Shown here in pieces: positions 41,904 to 50,888 of a stretch of DNA of 60,829 bases; position 1 is the stretch's first letter; every line of letters starts with the position of its first letter. The translations under genes and the position numbers were made by a program. The stretch lies in assembly GCA_947304585.1 (NCBI GenBank), contig CAMZBI010000012.1, positions 1-60,829 of the forward strand, given 5' to 3'. The stretch is from an uncultured Clostridia bacterium. Its GTDB lineage: Bacteria > Bacillota > Clostridia > UBA1212. Under the pieces are notes generated by a model, which worked only from the letters and a program-made list of their open reading frames with translations, had not been told where the DNA came from and did no database searches.

Positions 41904-44900
41904 ATGAGTAAAAAAACAGTTGAAAGACCGTTTATCGAGCGTGTTGACGCTGACCCTGCCGTTGGCCTCAGCGCTGCCCAGGTAGATGAACGGCTCAAAA
42001 AAGGTTACGCTAACATTGCGACAGACCCCAACAATAAAAGCACGCTGAAGATTTTTGCCGAAAATCTTTTCACGTTTTTCAACATCGTGCTCTTTTCCAT
42101 TGCCCTTCTCTTTCTTGGCTTCATAATCTATTTGAACGCCATTGGCAGGTCTGACGTCGTCAATTCCTATTTCGGATTTTCGAAGTTCGTGTTCCTCATT
42201 CCGGCTTTGATGAACGTGGGAATGGGCACCTACCAGCAGGTATCCAGTTTAAAGGTCATTAAAAAACTGAAGATCGTTACAAGCACCAAGACAAAAACGG
42301 TGCGCGGCGGTGAGGTCAAAACTGTTGACGCCAAAGACGTTGTAATTGACGATATAATCCTTCTGGCCGCCGGAGACCAGGCCACCTGCGACCTGAAGGT
42401 CCTTGAGGGCGAGGCGGAAGTGGATGAGTCCATGCTCACCGGCGAGTCGGACCACGTTAAAAAGAAACCCGGGGACACCATCCTTTCAGGTTCCGCAATT
42501 ATCGTGGGCTCGGCCAAAACCAGAGCACTGAAAGTGGGCGACGACACATATGCCGCGGAACTCACAAGGAAAGTCAAATCCGGGTCCTCCCACAAGTCGG
42601 AGCTCATGGGCTCGATAATGAAGATCATAAAACTTCTGACCGTTGGCCTTTGCGTTGCCATCGTTTCGATAACTGTTACGTTGGTAATCAAGATCATTGC
42701 AACCGGCGGCGATCCCGCGATCTGGGACGGAATGACCCTTTCGATAAACGACCCCGTCACCTGGGCCCTTATAGTTCTCACCGACGGCTCCTTCGGCATC
42801 GGAATGATCCCCTCGGGACTGGTGCTCACCACTTCCGTAACAATGATGGTCTCCATCGCGTCCCTCACCAAAAAGCAGACGCTGATCCAGGAGCTCTATT
42901 CCCTTGAGAACCTTTCCAGAGTTGACATAATCTGCCTCGACAAGACAGGCACCCTGACAGACGGAACCATGAAGGTCTGCGACGTGAAAGCTTTCATTCC
43001 GATGAGCGAGGTTGAAAAACACGCCAAAGCTCTCATGGGTGCCGCAGGGGACAGAAACGCCACTGCTGAAGCAGTTTTCCAAAAATTCGGAATCGACGAA
43101 AACGCCCTCATTAGGGAGAAGATTCCTTTTTCCAGCGCCACGAAGTATTCAGGACTAATATATAATGACGGCAGGAAACTTCTGATGGGAGCTCCGGAAT
43201 ATCTGCTTTCAAAAGACGACCCGGAAATGGCCTACGTCGACAAAATGGCCTCAGAGGGCAACCGCGTCATCGCCCTCACCCTTGACGGAAAGCTTGCCGC
43301 ATTTATCGCCATCGAGGACCATATAAGAGACTCCGCGCCCGACACTCTCAAATTCTTCCGGGAAAACAACGTTACTGTTAAAGTCATATCCGGCGACAAC
43401 CCCCTTACGGTCAGTAAAATTGCCCAGAAATGCGGAATTTTGAACGCTGATAAGTACATCTCACTTGCGGGCGTGCCCCTTGAGGAAATACCTGCCATCG
43501 CAGAGAAATACACTGTGTTCGCAAGGGTGTCTCCGGAGCAGAAGGAAGCTCTTGTAAAGGCTCTCCAGGCCAACAAGCATAAGGTTGCCATGACCGGTGA
43601 CGGCGTCAACGACATACTCGCCCTCCGCAAGGCGGACTCTTCCATCACCTTTGCCAAGGCCACTGATGCTGCAAAATCCTGTTCCGACGTAGTGCTTCTT
43701 GACAACGACTTCAGCCATCTTAAGGACGTTGTGGGCGAGGGAAGAAGAGTCATTGGCAACATCAGAAAGACTTCTGTGCTTTACCTGATGAAGTCCATTG
43801 CGGTGTTTGTGTTCTCGTTTGCGCTTATCCCCTTCGACAAGGGCCAGATGTGGTTCTCCGTCGAAAACATGTATATGTTGGAATCCGCTGTTATAGGTAC
43901 CGGCGGTTTCCTGCTGTCTTTGGAGCCAAGGCGGACCCCTGTAAAGGGATCTTTCTTCAAGTACATGATCTCCCAGTCCATATGTGCGGGAGTGCTGGCG
44001 GCAACGTCAATACTCTTGCCGATACTGCTCTACACCGTGCCTTCCGCAACCGGTGCAGTTCCTTTCATACAGGCCCAGAATGTGAGACCGATGATGACCG
44101 TCATGATGACGATCTCCGGCATTGTTGTTTTGTTTGCAATGTTCATACCGTTTAACAAATACCGTGTCTTTGCTCTCGGCGCCGTGTTGTTCGTAGCATC
44201 CTTCCTCGGGGCGCTGGTGCCCTCCGCATACATTGGCGGCAAGACCATTGGCGAAGGAATGCTGAAATACGGTGAGGGTCAGACCATCTTTGATTCTCAG
44301 CTTGTCAAGGAACTGTTCAGGCCGCTGAATTCCCAGGCGGTCCAGGGGCTGATAGCCGACAACAATAATTTTATCGTTCTCCGTATATTCCTCTATGTGG
44401 CGATCCCGCTGTTTATACTTCTGATGTTCTCACTTGAGAATTTCTCGAGAAAGGATATAAAGGATGTAAAGACGGGCCGGGCCTTCAGGATCGGCAGGCG
44501 GCTCATGCTGGCCTCAGGTATCGTGCTTGTGATACACGCAATTCTTTCCGGCATTGAGTGCGCCACCTCTTCGGGCTATTTCGTTGACGTCAAGAACATC
44601 TTCCCTGAAAATCACACCGCTCTTATCATTGCGAACTTCGTCGTGATCGCCCTTCACGTAGTGATCGGATACATCGGCTACAAGCTGTGGAAAGATCCCA
44701 CGAAGAAAATGATCAAGGTGGCTTTCGTCTCCGCAGGGGTGCTTCTTGTGCTCACCGCAGCGACTGCGATCACCTCCGGCAAGCTGTTCGCCTCCGGCAG
44801 CCCGCTCCTCTTGATGGACAGCATCGTAATATTTATTATAACGTTGACCTATATCACCGGAGCTGTTATCACAATGGCCAATATCAGCCGGGGCCTCCTG

Positions 44901-44918
44901 AAGCCGAGGGATAAATAA
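41904..44918 (+). CDS. HAD-type cation P-type ATPase (Exp7-like subfamily)
   Basis: 1004 residues from the ATG at 41904; the frame open from 41808 crosses the promoter and is rejected. N-terminal GLSAAQVDERLKKG, actuator MLTGESDHV, phosphorylation site DKTGTLTDG (Asp346), KVISGDNPLTV and hinge MTGDGVNDILAL. Instead of the PEGL motif of calcium pumps, helix 4 reads GMIPSGLVL, which I associate with the Exp7-like bacterial branch whose ion is not settled (calcium export has been proposed in streptococci). Ten or more membrane helices; the C-terminal half is longer than usual. It sits 97 nt ahead of the DUF1538/PII operon, which has its own promoter. Confidence 0.88.
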   Translation: MSKKTVERPFIERVDADPAVGLSAAQVDERLKKGYANIATDPNNKSTLKIFAENLFTFFNIVLFSIALLFLGFIIYLNAIGRSDVVNSYFGFSKFVFLIPALMNVGMGTYQQVSSLKVIKKLKIVTSTKTKTVRGGEVKTVDAKDVVIDDIILLAAGDQATCDLKVLEGEAEVDESMLTGESDHVKKKPGDTILSGSAIIVGSAKTRALKVGDDTYAAELTRKVKSGSSHKSELMGSIMKIIKLLTVGLCVAIVSITVTLVIKIIATGGDPAIWDGMTLSINDPVTWALIVLTDGSFGIGMIPSGLVLTTSVTMMVSIASLTKKQTLIQELYSLENLSRVDIICLDKTGTLTDGTMKVCDVKAFIPMSEVEKHAKALMGAAGDRNATAEAVFQKFGIDENALIREKIPFSSATKYSGLIYNDGRKLLMGAPEYLLSKDDPEMAYVDKMASEGNRVIALTLDGKLAAFIAIEDHIRDSAPDTLKFFRENNVTVKVISGDNPLTVSKIAQKCGILNADKYISLAGVPLEEIPAIAEKYTVFARVSPEQKEALVKALQANKHKVAMTGDGVNDILALRKADSSITFAKATDAAKSCSDVVLLDNDFSHLKDVVGEGRRVIGNIRKTSVLYLMKSIAVFVFSFALIPFDKGQMWFSVENMYMLESAVIGTGGFLLSLEPRRTPVKGSFFKYMISQSICAGVLAATSILLPILLYTVPSATGAVPFIQAQNVRPMMTVMMTISGIVVLFAMFIPFNKYRVFALGAVLFVASFLGALVPSAYIGGKTIGEGMLKYGEGQTIFDSQLVKELFRPLNSQAVQGLIADNNNFIVLRIFLYVAIPLFILLMFSLENFSRKDIKDVKTGRAFRIGRRLMLASGIVLVIHAILSGIECATSSGYFVDVKNIFPENHTALIIANFVVIALHVVIGYIGYKLWKDPTKKMIKVAFVSAGVLLVLTAATAITSGKLFASGSPLLLMDSIVIFIITLTYITGAVITMANISRGLLKPRDK

Positions 44919-44945
44919 ACTTAGATACATTAGGGCATGTTGAAA

Positions 44946-44974
44946 TTGACAATAAAAGCCCGATTTATTACAAT
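44946..44974 (+). promoter_or_regulatory. Sigma-A promoter of the DUF1538-PII operon
   Basis: TTGACA (44946-44951), 17-nt spacer, TACAAT (44969-44974), about 40 nt before the start codon. Confidence 0.75.
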
Positions 44975-45015
44975 CAAAAAGTAAATTACACATAAACTTT
45001 AAAGAGGTAACTGTC

Positions 45016-46542
45016 TTGAAAGTTTTAGGACTGAAAATTAAAGAAGCCGCCCTTTCCGTGCTGCCGGTGATGGTCATCGTCGTGGCAATGTATTTCATGC
45101 CCTTCGTCAATCTCACCGTAACGGAGCTGGTGGCTTTTCTGTGCTCTTCCGTGGCGCTGGTCATTGGCGTTGGTTTTTTCAACCTTGGCGCCGACATTGC
45201 AATGACGCCAATGGGACAGCACATCGGAACAGGCCTTTCAAAGGGCGGAAAACCTGCTGTGCTGCTGGCGGTCTGTTTCATTATGGGCGTGGTTGTAACT
45301 ATTGCCGAGCCGGACCTGTCAGTGCTTGCAGGCCAGGTCTCCGAGATGGTGCAGAACTGGGTGCTGATAGGGGTCGTAGGCGTTGGCGTGGGACTTTTTC
45401 TCATGCTTTCGATCATCAGGACAGTCAAAAACAAGCCTCTTCCCCAGTATCTGATGTTCTTCTATCTTACACTTTTTGCCCTTGTGGCGGTGCTGCTGGT
45501 AAGGGGCAAGGACGGATTTACGGCTCTTGCATTCGACTCCGGCGGTGTCACCACAGGTCCCATCACGGTTCCTTTTTTAATGGCGCTTGGCATAGGCATC
45601 GCATCGACTGTCGGGAGTTCAAAATCCGCGGAGAACAATTTCGGTTCCATTGCCATGTGTTCTGTAGGTCCTGTGCTTGCCGTTGTCATAATCGGAATCG
45701 CTTCAAAAGGCAAAGTCACCTACTCATTGCCGGATTATTCCATCGAATCCCAGCTGGGAGGCCAGATATTGAATACAATTCTTGACTCCATGGCTGAGGT
45801 GGGCATTGCCCTGGGCCTTATCTGCGCAATGTTTTTCATTCTCCAGATAGCCATACTGAAGCTTCCCGGGAAGAAGCTGCTGAATATTCTCAGGGGTGTT
45901 GTTTACACCTTCATTGGTCTTGTTATTTTTATGACAGCCGCCAAGATCGGCTTCATGCCCGTTGGCTTTAAACTTGGCCAGGAGCTTTCCACCGGCAACC
46001 ACCCGGCAATTCTGGTGGGCTTTGCATTCATAACAGGCATGGTGACGGTCCTTGCGGAGCCTGCGGTACACGTTCTCAACAATCAGGTGGAGCACGTGAC
46101 AGACGGAGCAATATCAAAAAAATCGATGATGATCGCCCTTTCCATTGGCGTGGGCATCTCCATCGCCCTCTCCATGATCCGCATCATATTCAATTTCAGC
46201 ATTCTCTACTATCTGATCCCCGGTTACATCATTTCTCTGGGGCTTTCACTTCTGGTTCCCGGAATGTACACAGCCATCGCCTTTGATTCCGGCGGTGTTG
46301 CCAGCGGACCACTTACTTCAACGTTTATACTGCCCTTTGCGATCGGAGCCTGCGCGGTGATCCAGGGGACAGAGCTGATTCCACTTGACGCTTTTGGCGT
46401 TGTCGCCATGGTCGCCATGACGCCGCTGATCACGATCCAGCTTTTGGGCTTTAAAGCCGTTGTCACGGGAAGGCTTAAATCGAAACGCGCCATGCGCAGG
46501 ATGCTTGCCGCAGACGACGAGCAGATCATCGAGTTTATGTAA
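45016..46542 (+). CDS. DUF1538 membrane protein with two tandem copies of the domain
   Basis: 508 residues, highly hydrophobic. Two halves repeat with an exact offset of 250 residues: VTIAEPDLSVL (94-104) against VTVLAEPAVHVL (343-354), and LAFDSGGVTTGPIT (171-184) against IAFDSGGVASGPLT (421-434). The repeated acidic and glycine motifs inside membrane segments suggest a transporter or channel with pseudo-twofold symmetry. Function is not established for the family. The start is TTG with AGAGG upstream. Two PII-like genes follow at once, which implies control by bound nucleotide or a similar ligand. Confidence 0.88.
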   Translation: MKVLGLKIKEAALSVLPVMVIVVAMYFMPFVNLTVTELVAFLCSSVALVIGVGFFNLGADIAMTPMGQHIGTGLSKGGKPAVLLAVCFIMGVVVTIAEPDLSVLAGQVSEMVQNWVLIGVVGVGVGLFLMLSIIRTVKNKPLPQYLMFFYLTLFALVAVLLVRGKDGFTALAFDSGGVTTGPITVPFLMALGIGIASTVGSSKSAENNFGSIAMCSVGPVLAVVIIGIASKGKVTYSLPDYSIESQLGGQILNTILDSMAEVGIALGLICAMFFILQIAILKLPGKKLLNILRGVVYTFIGLVIFMTAAKIGFMPVGFKLGQELSTGNHPAILVGFAFITGMVTVLAEPAVHVLNNQVEHVTDGAISKKSMMIALSIGVGISIALSMIRIIFNFSILYYLIPGYIISLGLSLLVPGMYTAIAFDSGGVASGPLTSTFILPFAIGACAVIQGTELIPLDAFGVVAMVAMTPLITIQLLGFKAVVTGRLKSKRAMRRMLAADDEQIIEFM

Positions 46543-46555
46543 GGAGGGATGAGGA

Positions 46556-46942
46556 TTGGCAAAGAATCACACTCCCGACCCGGTGAGTTCGCCGGACGGA
46601 TTAAAACTTCTTGTTACTGTTGTAAACAGGGTCAAATCCGAATACTATGCGGACCTGATACAGAGCCATGGCGCCAATCTCCAATGTTTTGTATCCGCCA
46701 AAGGCACCGACAAATCACAGGTGCTTGACATCATAGGACTTGTAGACGACCGCAAGAGCGCCATTTTCAGCATTATCAGAGCGGACAAGGCGCCCGAGCT
46801 TCTGGAGGTACTGTCCCAGAGGTTCAAATCGATCAAAAACGGCAACGGCATTGCTTTCACCATCCCAATGAGCAGCGTCATAGGCGTTCAGGTCTACAGA
46901 TTTCTCGCAGACAAGAGAGACACAGAGAAGGGGTTACTGTAA
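46556..46942 (+). CDS. PII-like signalling protein 1
   Basis: 128 residues with a TTG start, AGGAGG about 8 nt upstream. A ferredoxin-like PII fold can be traced: LKLLVTVVNRVKSEYYADLIQSHGA, NLQCFVSAKGTDK, then a strand-helix IFSIIRADKAPELLEVLSQRF and GNGIAFTIPMSSVIGV. The T-loop is short and lacks the canonical uridylylated Tyr context, so the usual GlnD control is unlikely. Between DUF1538 and a second PII-like gene; it probably binds the DUF1538 protein as PII proteins bind AmtB (inference). Confidence 0.8.
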   Translation: MAKNHTPDPVSSPDGLKLLVTVVNRVKSEYYADLIQSHGANLQCFVSAKGTDKSQVLDIIGLVDDRKSAIFSIIRADKAPELLEVLSQRFKSIKNGNGIAFTIPMSSVIGVQVYRFLADKRDTEKGLL

Positions 46943-47310
46943 TGGAATTTTCGCATGAAGTTATATTTTGCATAGTAAACGAGGGATTCAGCGAAGCGGC
47001 AATGGACGCAGCAAGACGCGCAGGCGCAAGAGGCGGTACGATCTTAAGAGCCCGTGGAACCGCCAATGTAGACGCTGAAAAAGTGTTCGGCATTTCCATC
47101 ACTCCCCAGAAGGAGATCGTCATGATACTGGTGGAAGCCGGTATAAGGAACGACGTTCTTCACAATCTGTACTCGATGTGCGGCCTTGACACGCCCGGCC
47201 ACGGCATTGCCTTCGCCCTGCCCGTAGATGCAGTGATAGGTTTGAAGCAGTTTGAAAAGGCCCTTAAACAGCCTGATGGTGAAGGATCAGCGCCGGAAGA
47301 CAAGGCCTGA
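46942..47310 (+). CDS. PII-like signalling protein 2
   Basis: 122 residues. Start overlaps the preceding stop (TAATG). PII fold marks: IFCIVNEGFSEAAMDAARRAGARGGTI, the loop LRARGTANVDAEKVFGI, IVMILVEAGIRNDVLHNLY and the nucleotide-loop-like GHGIAFALPVDAVIG. It is clearly diverged from PII-like protein 1 rather than a recent duplicate. PII-type proteins form trimers, so a hetero-trimer or two separate sensors are possible. Last gene of the operon, followed by a terminator. Confidence 0.82.
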   Translation: MEFSHEVIFCIVNEGFSEAAMDAARRAGARGGTILRARGTANVDAEKVFGISITPQKEIVMILVEAGIRNDVLHNLYSMCGLDTPGHGIAFALPVDAVIGLKQFEKALKQPDGEGSAPEDKA

Positions 47311-47334
47311 TCATTCCGCAATAACTTTAAAACA

Positions 47335-47381
47335 GCCGCCGTCCTGAGATTTGTTCCCGGGGCGGCGGCTTCTTTTATTTT
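47335..47381. terminator. Terminator between the PII-like and DUF4091 genes
   Basis: GCCGCCG (47335-47341) / CGGCGGC (47363-47369), then TTCTTTTATTTT on the plus strand. On the minus strand TGTTTTAAAG follows, so it can serve both convergent genes. Confidence 0.85.
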
Positions 47382-47394
47382 CAGATTACAGTTT

Positions 47395-48960
47395 TCATTT
47401 CAGTCTGTCGGCGATGTCAAGAAGTTTCAGATAGTTTTCTTCAAACTCTTCCGTATCATCCGAGTGTGCCTCGAAATTGCCTCTGCAGACCTCGTCAAGA
47501 AGCTCTCGTGCCTCCCGTTTTTGCTTTCCGGTACCCTTTTCCAGTATTTGTATAAACAGATCCGCATCGGCAAGGCCGTCTCTTGTATTCATAAATCTTG
47601 TTGAAAGATCAAGTTTTTTTGCTCTGATATTCGGATACACAATAGCTCCGTCACCTTTGAAACGGGCATCGGCGTTAAATCCGTAAAGAGAGTCACCGTT
47701 CCCCCAGTAGTTGAACCCCCAATGGAGGAATCCCCTGGCGCCAACGCATACGGCGGCCCATTCCATAAGCCTTGATCTTATAACAGGAAGGTCAACGAAC
47801 TTGTTCAGGAACCAGGCCTCTTCGGGGAAACAGCAGGAATAGAGCCAGAGTTCGCCTCCGTTATCAATAAACTTTTTGAAAATTGAAGGATCTTCGTCGT
47901 AGACGTTGATTCTCGGCACAGCCCAGCTGCAGTTTTCGCAGATCGTCCTTGCGCTATCCGCCATGTCAAGGGGCTCTCCCGCCAGCAGGTCCTTTGCAAC
48001 CTCGTCAAGTATCTTTTTTGTATGGAGCCAAACCTCAGTCGTATGGGGCTCATCTTCAATATGAACTCTGAAAAGGCCCTTCCAACCTTTTCCTTCAATG
48101 TGTTTTGACAGTTCTCCGTAAAAAGTCCGCAGATATTCGTCAGCCTCAGCTGTAAGAGTATTAAGAGTAACTGTACCACCGTCGGGGCCGAGAGCGGTAA
48201 GCCATTTTCCCTCCACGGACTGGGTAAAGGCCGCAAGTGTAAAATCTCTTGCTGTACCTTTTTCAAGGAAAAGCTCCGCAAAACGGTCGAACAGATCATA
48301 CCTAAAGTCAAACTCCCGGCTGTTTTTATATGTGCTTCCCGCGGCGTGAAGAAGAGGCAGAGGCTGGATGCAGACCGTATTGTTCCTGAGCTCTTTCATC
48401 ACTTCGGCGTAATGGCCAAGCAGTTTCCACCACTCTTCGGAATATCTTTTAATTCCCGTCTTTTTTCTGGGCAGAAGCCCAAGATCAAAGAAATATTCGT
48501 GTCCGAAGGATGATTTTTGCGGCGGAAGAACAGTCGCTTTGTGGACAACCAGAGTTATTTTCGACTGCAGGGCTCCCTTGTCGGTGTTGACCAGTACTGA
48601 GAACTCATGGTTGCCGGTTTCATAGTCTTCCGGTATGTAAAAATCGACTCTTAGCGTAAGGGTCCTGTGGGCCGGCAGCTTCAGGTTCAGTCTTCCATTT
48701 TTGAGTTCCGTCAGTCTGTCCGGGTAGAAGGTGTTGTCGTTGTATTTTGTGTAATCCTGCCTGAAAAATCTAACTTTGAGATCGGTCTCCTCTTCGATCC
48801 CAACGGACAACACTTTTAAGTCTTCAAGAGATCTGATGCAGATCTGAGCGGAGGCGTAGGCATTCCTTGGCGTGTTTATGACCGAAGAGGCCTTTGAACC
48901 CTTTCCGGGCCTGTTGTTCATGAAAACGCTTTTGGCAGCGTGTTCGTTCCATATAAGCAT
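47395..48960 (-). CDS. DUF4091 / GH123-like glycoside hydrolase-type protein
   Basis: 521 residues, no signal peptide. The first 150 residues look like a beta-sandwich (LNLKLPAHRTLTLRVDFYIPEDYETGNHEF). About 160-480 resemble the DUF4091 TIM barrel related to GH123 hexosaminidases: VHIEDEPHTTEVW carries the Asp-Glu pair expected at the active site, and ARGFLHWGFNYWGNGDSLYG is the usual final strand. It is likely a cytoplasmic enzyme on glycan fragments; the substrate is unknown. The ATG is 39 nt after the end of the serpin gene, so both may share a transcript. Confidence 0.85.
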   Translation of the reverse strand: MLIWNEHAAKSVFMNNRPGKGSKASSVINTPRNAYASAQICIRSLEDLKVLSVGIEEETDLKVRFFRQDYTKYNDNTFYPDRLTELKNGRLNLKLPAHRTLTLRVDFYIPEDYETGNHEFSVLVNTDKGALQSKITLVVHKATVLPPQKSSFGHEYFFDLGLLPRKKTGIKRYSEEWWKLLGHYAEVMKELRNNTVCIQPLPLLHAAGSTYKNSREFDFRYDLFDRFAELFLEKGTARDFTLAAFTQSVEGKWLTALGPDGGTVTLNTLTAEADEYLRTFYGELSKHIEGKGWKGLFRVHIEDEPHTTEVWLHTKKILDEVAKDLLAGEPLDMADSARTICENCSWAVPRINVYDEDPSIFKKFIDNGGELWLYSCCFPEEAWFLNKFVDLPVIRSRLMEWAAVCVGARGFLHWGFNYWGNGDSLYGFNADARFKGDGAIVYPNIRAKKLDLSTRFMNTRDGLADADLFIQILEKGTGKQKREARELLDEVCRGNFEAHSDDTEEFEENYLKLLDIADRLK

Positions 48961-48999
48961 TTCTTAATCTCTCCTTCCGGCAAGTCAACTGAAAGTATT

Positions 49000-50598
49000 T
49001 TATTCGCCAACGTCCGTCATGGCGCCAATGAACACAGGCATCATTGTCGCAGTATCCACGATCGCATATACAAACGGTCTGTCAAGGATGACTTTGGGCG
49101 GCTCTTCAGGGTCAATGGATGTGACCCTGTCAATTACCACAGCAGTGACGGCAGCGGCTTTTGTGCCCGAGGGATCCACCTCAATGTGAGTTTTGTGGAT
49201 GACCTTGCTGATCTTGAGATTCTCACCGCCGCTCATGACGCCAAGGCCGCTGAGGTCCGAATCATCGGAAAAAGCAGTAACGATTCCCATGTTTTGAAGG
49301 ATATCACCCAGTTCAAGAGACATGTCAAAACTGAATTCAGGTATTGCGCCCCGGCAATAGCCCTTTCGGCTGTCCATAAGAGCCTTAAAACGGCCGTTTG
49401 CAAGGGTTTCAATGTAATCATGTATCTCGACACCTTTTTCGGGAAGCAGGGCTGCAAATGCGTATCTGCCGCCTTTGTAGTAATCCAGGAAACCGGTTTC
49501 GGATCCGCCCTTTATGTAGCTGAACCCTTCACCGTACATTAGTTTGACATCGGTATCGCGTTTAGCGCCGTGAAACACCCCGTCGCGCACCTGATAATCC
49601 TGGAACTGTTCCTCCCAGAGGGCCTGGAAACAAAGAGCGTTGAGAAGGACCATAATAGTATCCCGTGAAACGTCTTTGAGCTCCAACACCCTTTTGATCA
49701 TCCCCGCTGTGTGCTCGTCGCACCACTGATTTATAAGTTCAACGGTTTCCGGATCCGGGAAAGAAGCCCTGGCCAGCTGAGCGTCAAAAGTATTCTCCAC
49801 AAGCTCTACAAAATCAGGGTCAATGGTAAAGTCTTCCCTGTCGGAGAAGAAGATCGCATTGGCGTCCTCAAGAGAGGCGTCTTCTGAGTTCACAAGGCTT
49901 TCGTAGAAGTTGAAAAGCTGTGCATTGGCCTCTTCGAGGGTCATTCCGCCCAGAAGTACGTCCATCATCTCGTCAAGGGTCTGCCCTTTTGCTCCGTTTG
50001 CAGTCATCAGCAAGGCGGTGAGGACCGAAAGAGGCGAGACAAGGGATCCGTCGCCGGATTCGCAGGCGGCTGTGAGCCTTATTGCAAAATCCGTATATTT
50101 TGCGGCAAATTCATCGTTTACGGCATTGACTTTACGTTCGGGGTTGAACGTGCCTGACGTGAGATACGTGACCGATGCGGTCTCGCCGGGAACTTCAGTC
50201 GGTGCAGGAGTGGAAGTCGCTTCATGCGTCGGTGCAGGAGTTGGCTTATGTGTAGGTGTCATAGTCGGAGCAACAGTTGGTATAGGCGTCGGTGTCGGCG
50301 CAGGAGACGGTGTATCCGTAGGAGCAGAAGTCTCTTTCGGGGTTACTGTAGTTGCCTCCGTCGGCAAAGGAGTCTCCAAAGGTATTTGTGAAGGTTCCGG
50401 AGTACTTGTGTCACCGGGTTCTTCTTCGTCCGGAGTCACTGTCCCTGTTGGATCCGCATTATTGTCACCCTGTGTCTCTTCCGGAGTAGCCGTATACAGT
50501 GTTTCCGAAGGCAGCGGGTGCGGATCCTGAGAAGTGTTGCAGGAAACAAGTGCAAAAATAAAAACAAATACCAACAAAAGAGCAGTTAACTTTTTCAT
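49000..50598 (-). CDS. Serpin-family protease inhibitor, lipoprotein with long Thr/Pro linker
   Basis: 532 residues. Lipobox LVSC near residue 20, then about 120 residues rich in Thr, Pro, Glu and Val, forming a stalk. The serpin domain follows (about 160-532): FAIRLTAACESGDGSLVSPLSVLTALLM, NAIFFSDR, LLNALCFQALWEEQF, the hinge SGTKAAAVTAVV and the C-terminal LDRPFVYAIVDTATMMPVFIGA. By family spacing the scissile site falls near DR-V-T, so Val or Arg would be P1, suggesting elastase- or trypsin-like targets. Serpins trap serine proteases by loop insertion. A surface inhibitor could shield the cell or its secreted enzymes. Confidence 0.92.
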   Translation of the reverse strand: MKKLTALLLVFVFIFALVSCNTSQDPHPLPSETLYTATPEETQGDNNADPTGTVTPDEEEPGDTSTPEPSQIPLETPLPTEATTVTPKETSAPTDTPSPAPTPTPIPTVAPTMTPTHKPTPAPTHEATSTPAPTEVPGETASVTYLTSGTFNPERKVNAVNDEFAAKYTDFAIRLTAACESGDGSLVSPLSVLTALLMTANGAKGQTLDEMMDVLLGGMTLEEANAQLFNFYESLVNSEDASLEDANAIFFSDREDFTIDPDFVELVENTFDAQLARASFPDPETVELINQWCDEHTAGMIKRVLELKDVSRDTIMVLLNALCFQALWEEQFQDYQVRDGVFHGAKRDTDVKLMYGEGFSYIKGGSETGFLDYYKGGRYAFAALLPEKGVEIHDYIETLANGRFKALMDSRKGYCRGAIPEFSFDMSLELGDILQNMGIVTAFSDDSDLSGLGVMSGGENLKISKVIHKTHIEVDPSGTKAAAVTAVVIDRVTSIDPEEPPKVILDRPFVYAIVDTATMMPVFIGAMTDVGE

Positions 50599-50663
50599 AG
50601 ATGTTTAAAACCTCTCGCTGTCCTGTGAATAGATCCTGTCAAAGTACAGTTGCCCTGTTATAA

Positions 50664-50699
50664 TGAAAAAGCGCTGATGCCTGAAAGACAAAAGCGCTT
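50664..50699 (-). terminator. Terminator of tRNA-Leu
   Basis: AAGCGCT (50699-50693) / AGCGCTT (50675-50669) on the minus strand followed by TTTC, just downstream of the tRNA. Confidence 0.7.
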
Positions 50700-50704
50700 C
50701 TTAA

Positions 50705-50793
50705 TGGTGCCGGCGACCGGACTCGAACCGGTACGGAGCTTTCACTCCGAGGGATTTTAAGTCCCTTGCGTCTGCCAATTTCGCCACGCCGGC
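50705..50793 (-). tRNA. tRNA-Leu (anticodon TAA)
   Basis: 89-nt type II tRNA with long variable arm (CGGAGTGAAAGCTCCG) and encoded CCA. Acceptor GCCGGCG/CGCCGGC; anticodon loop CTTAAAA gives anticodon TAA. T arm GGTTCGAGTCC. Confidence 0.97.
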
Positions 50794-50803
50794 ATCGGTG
50801 TGA

Positions 50804-50833
50804 AGTATAACAGCAAAGCGCCGCTGTTGTCAA
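50804..50833 (-). promoter_or_regulatory. Sigma-A promoter of tRNA-Leu
   Basis: Minus strand TTGACA (50833-50828), 18-nt spacer, TATACT (50809-50804), 11 nt before the tRNA. Confidence 0.75.
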
Positions 50834-50888
50834 TATTTTTATAATGCGAAACCGCCTTCGCCCAGAGGCATCGCGGTAAGATTTCAGG

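Noticed and set aside
50639..50833. 64-codon minus-strand open frame with RRGEIGRRKGLKI
   Set aside because: It is translated tRNA-Leu, a common false gene.
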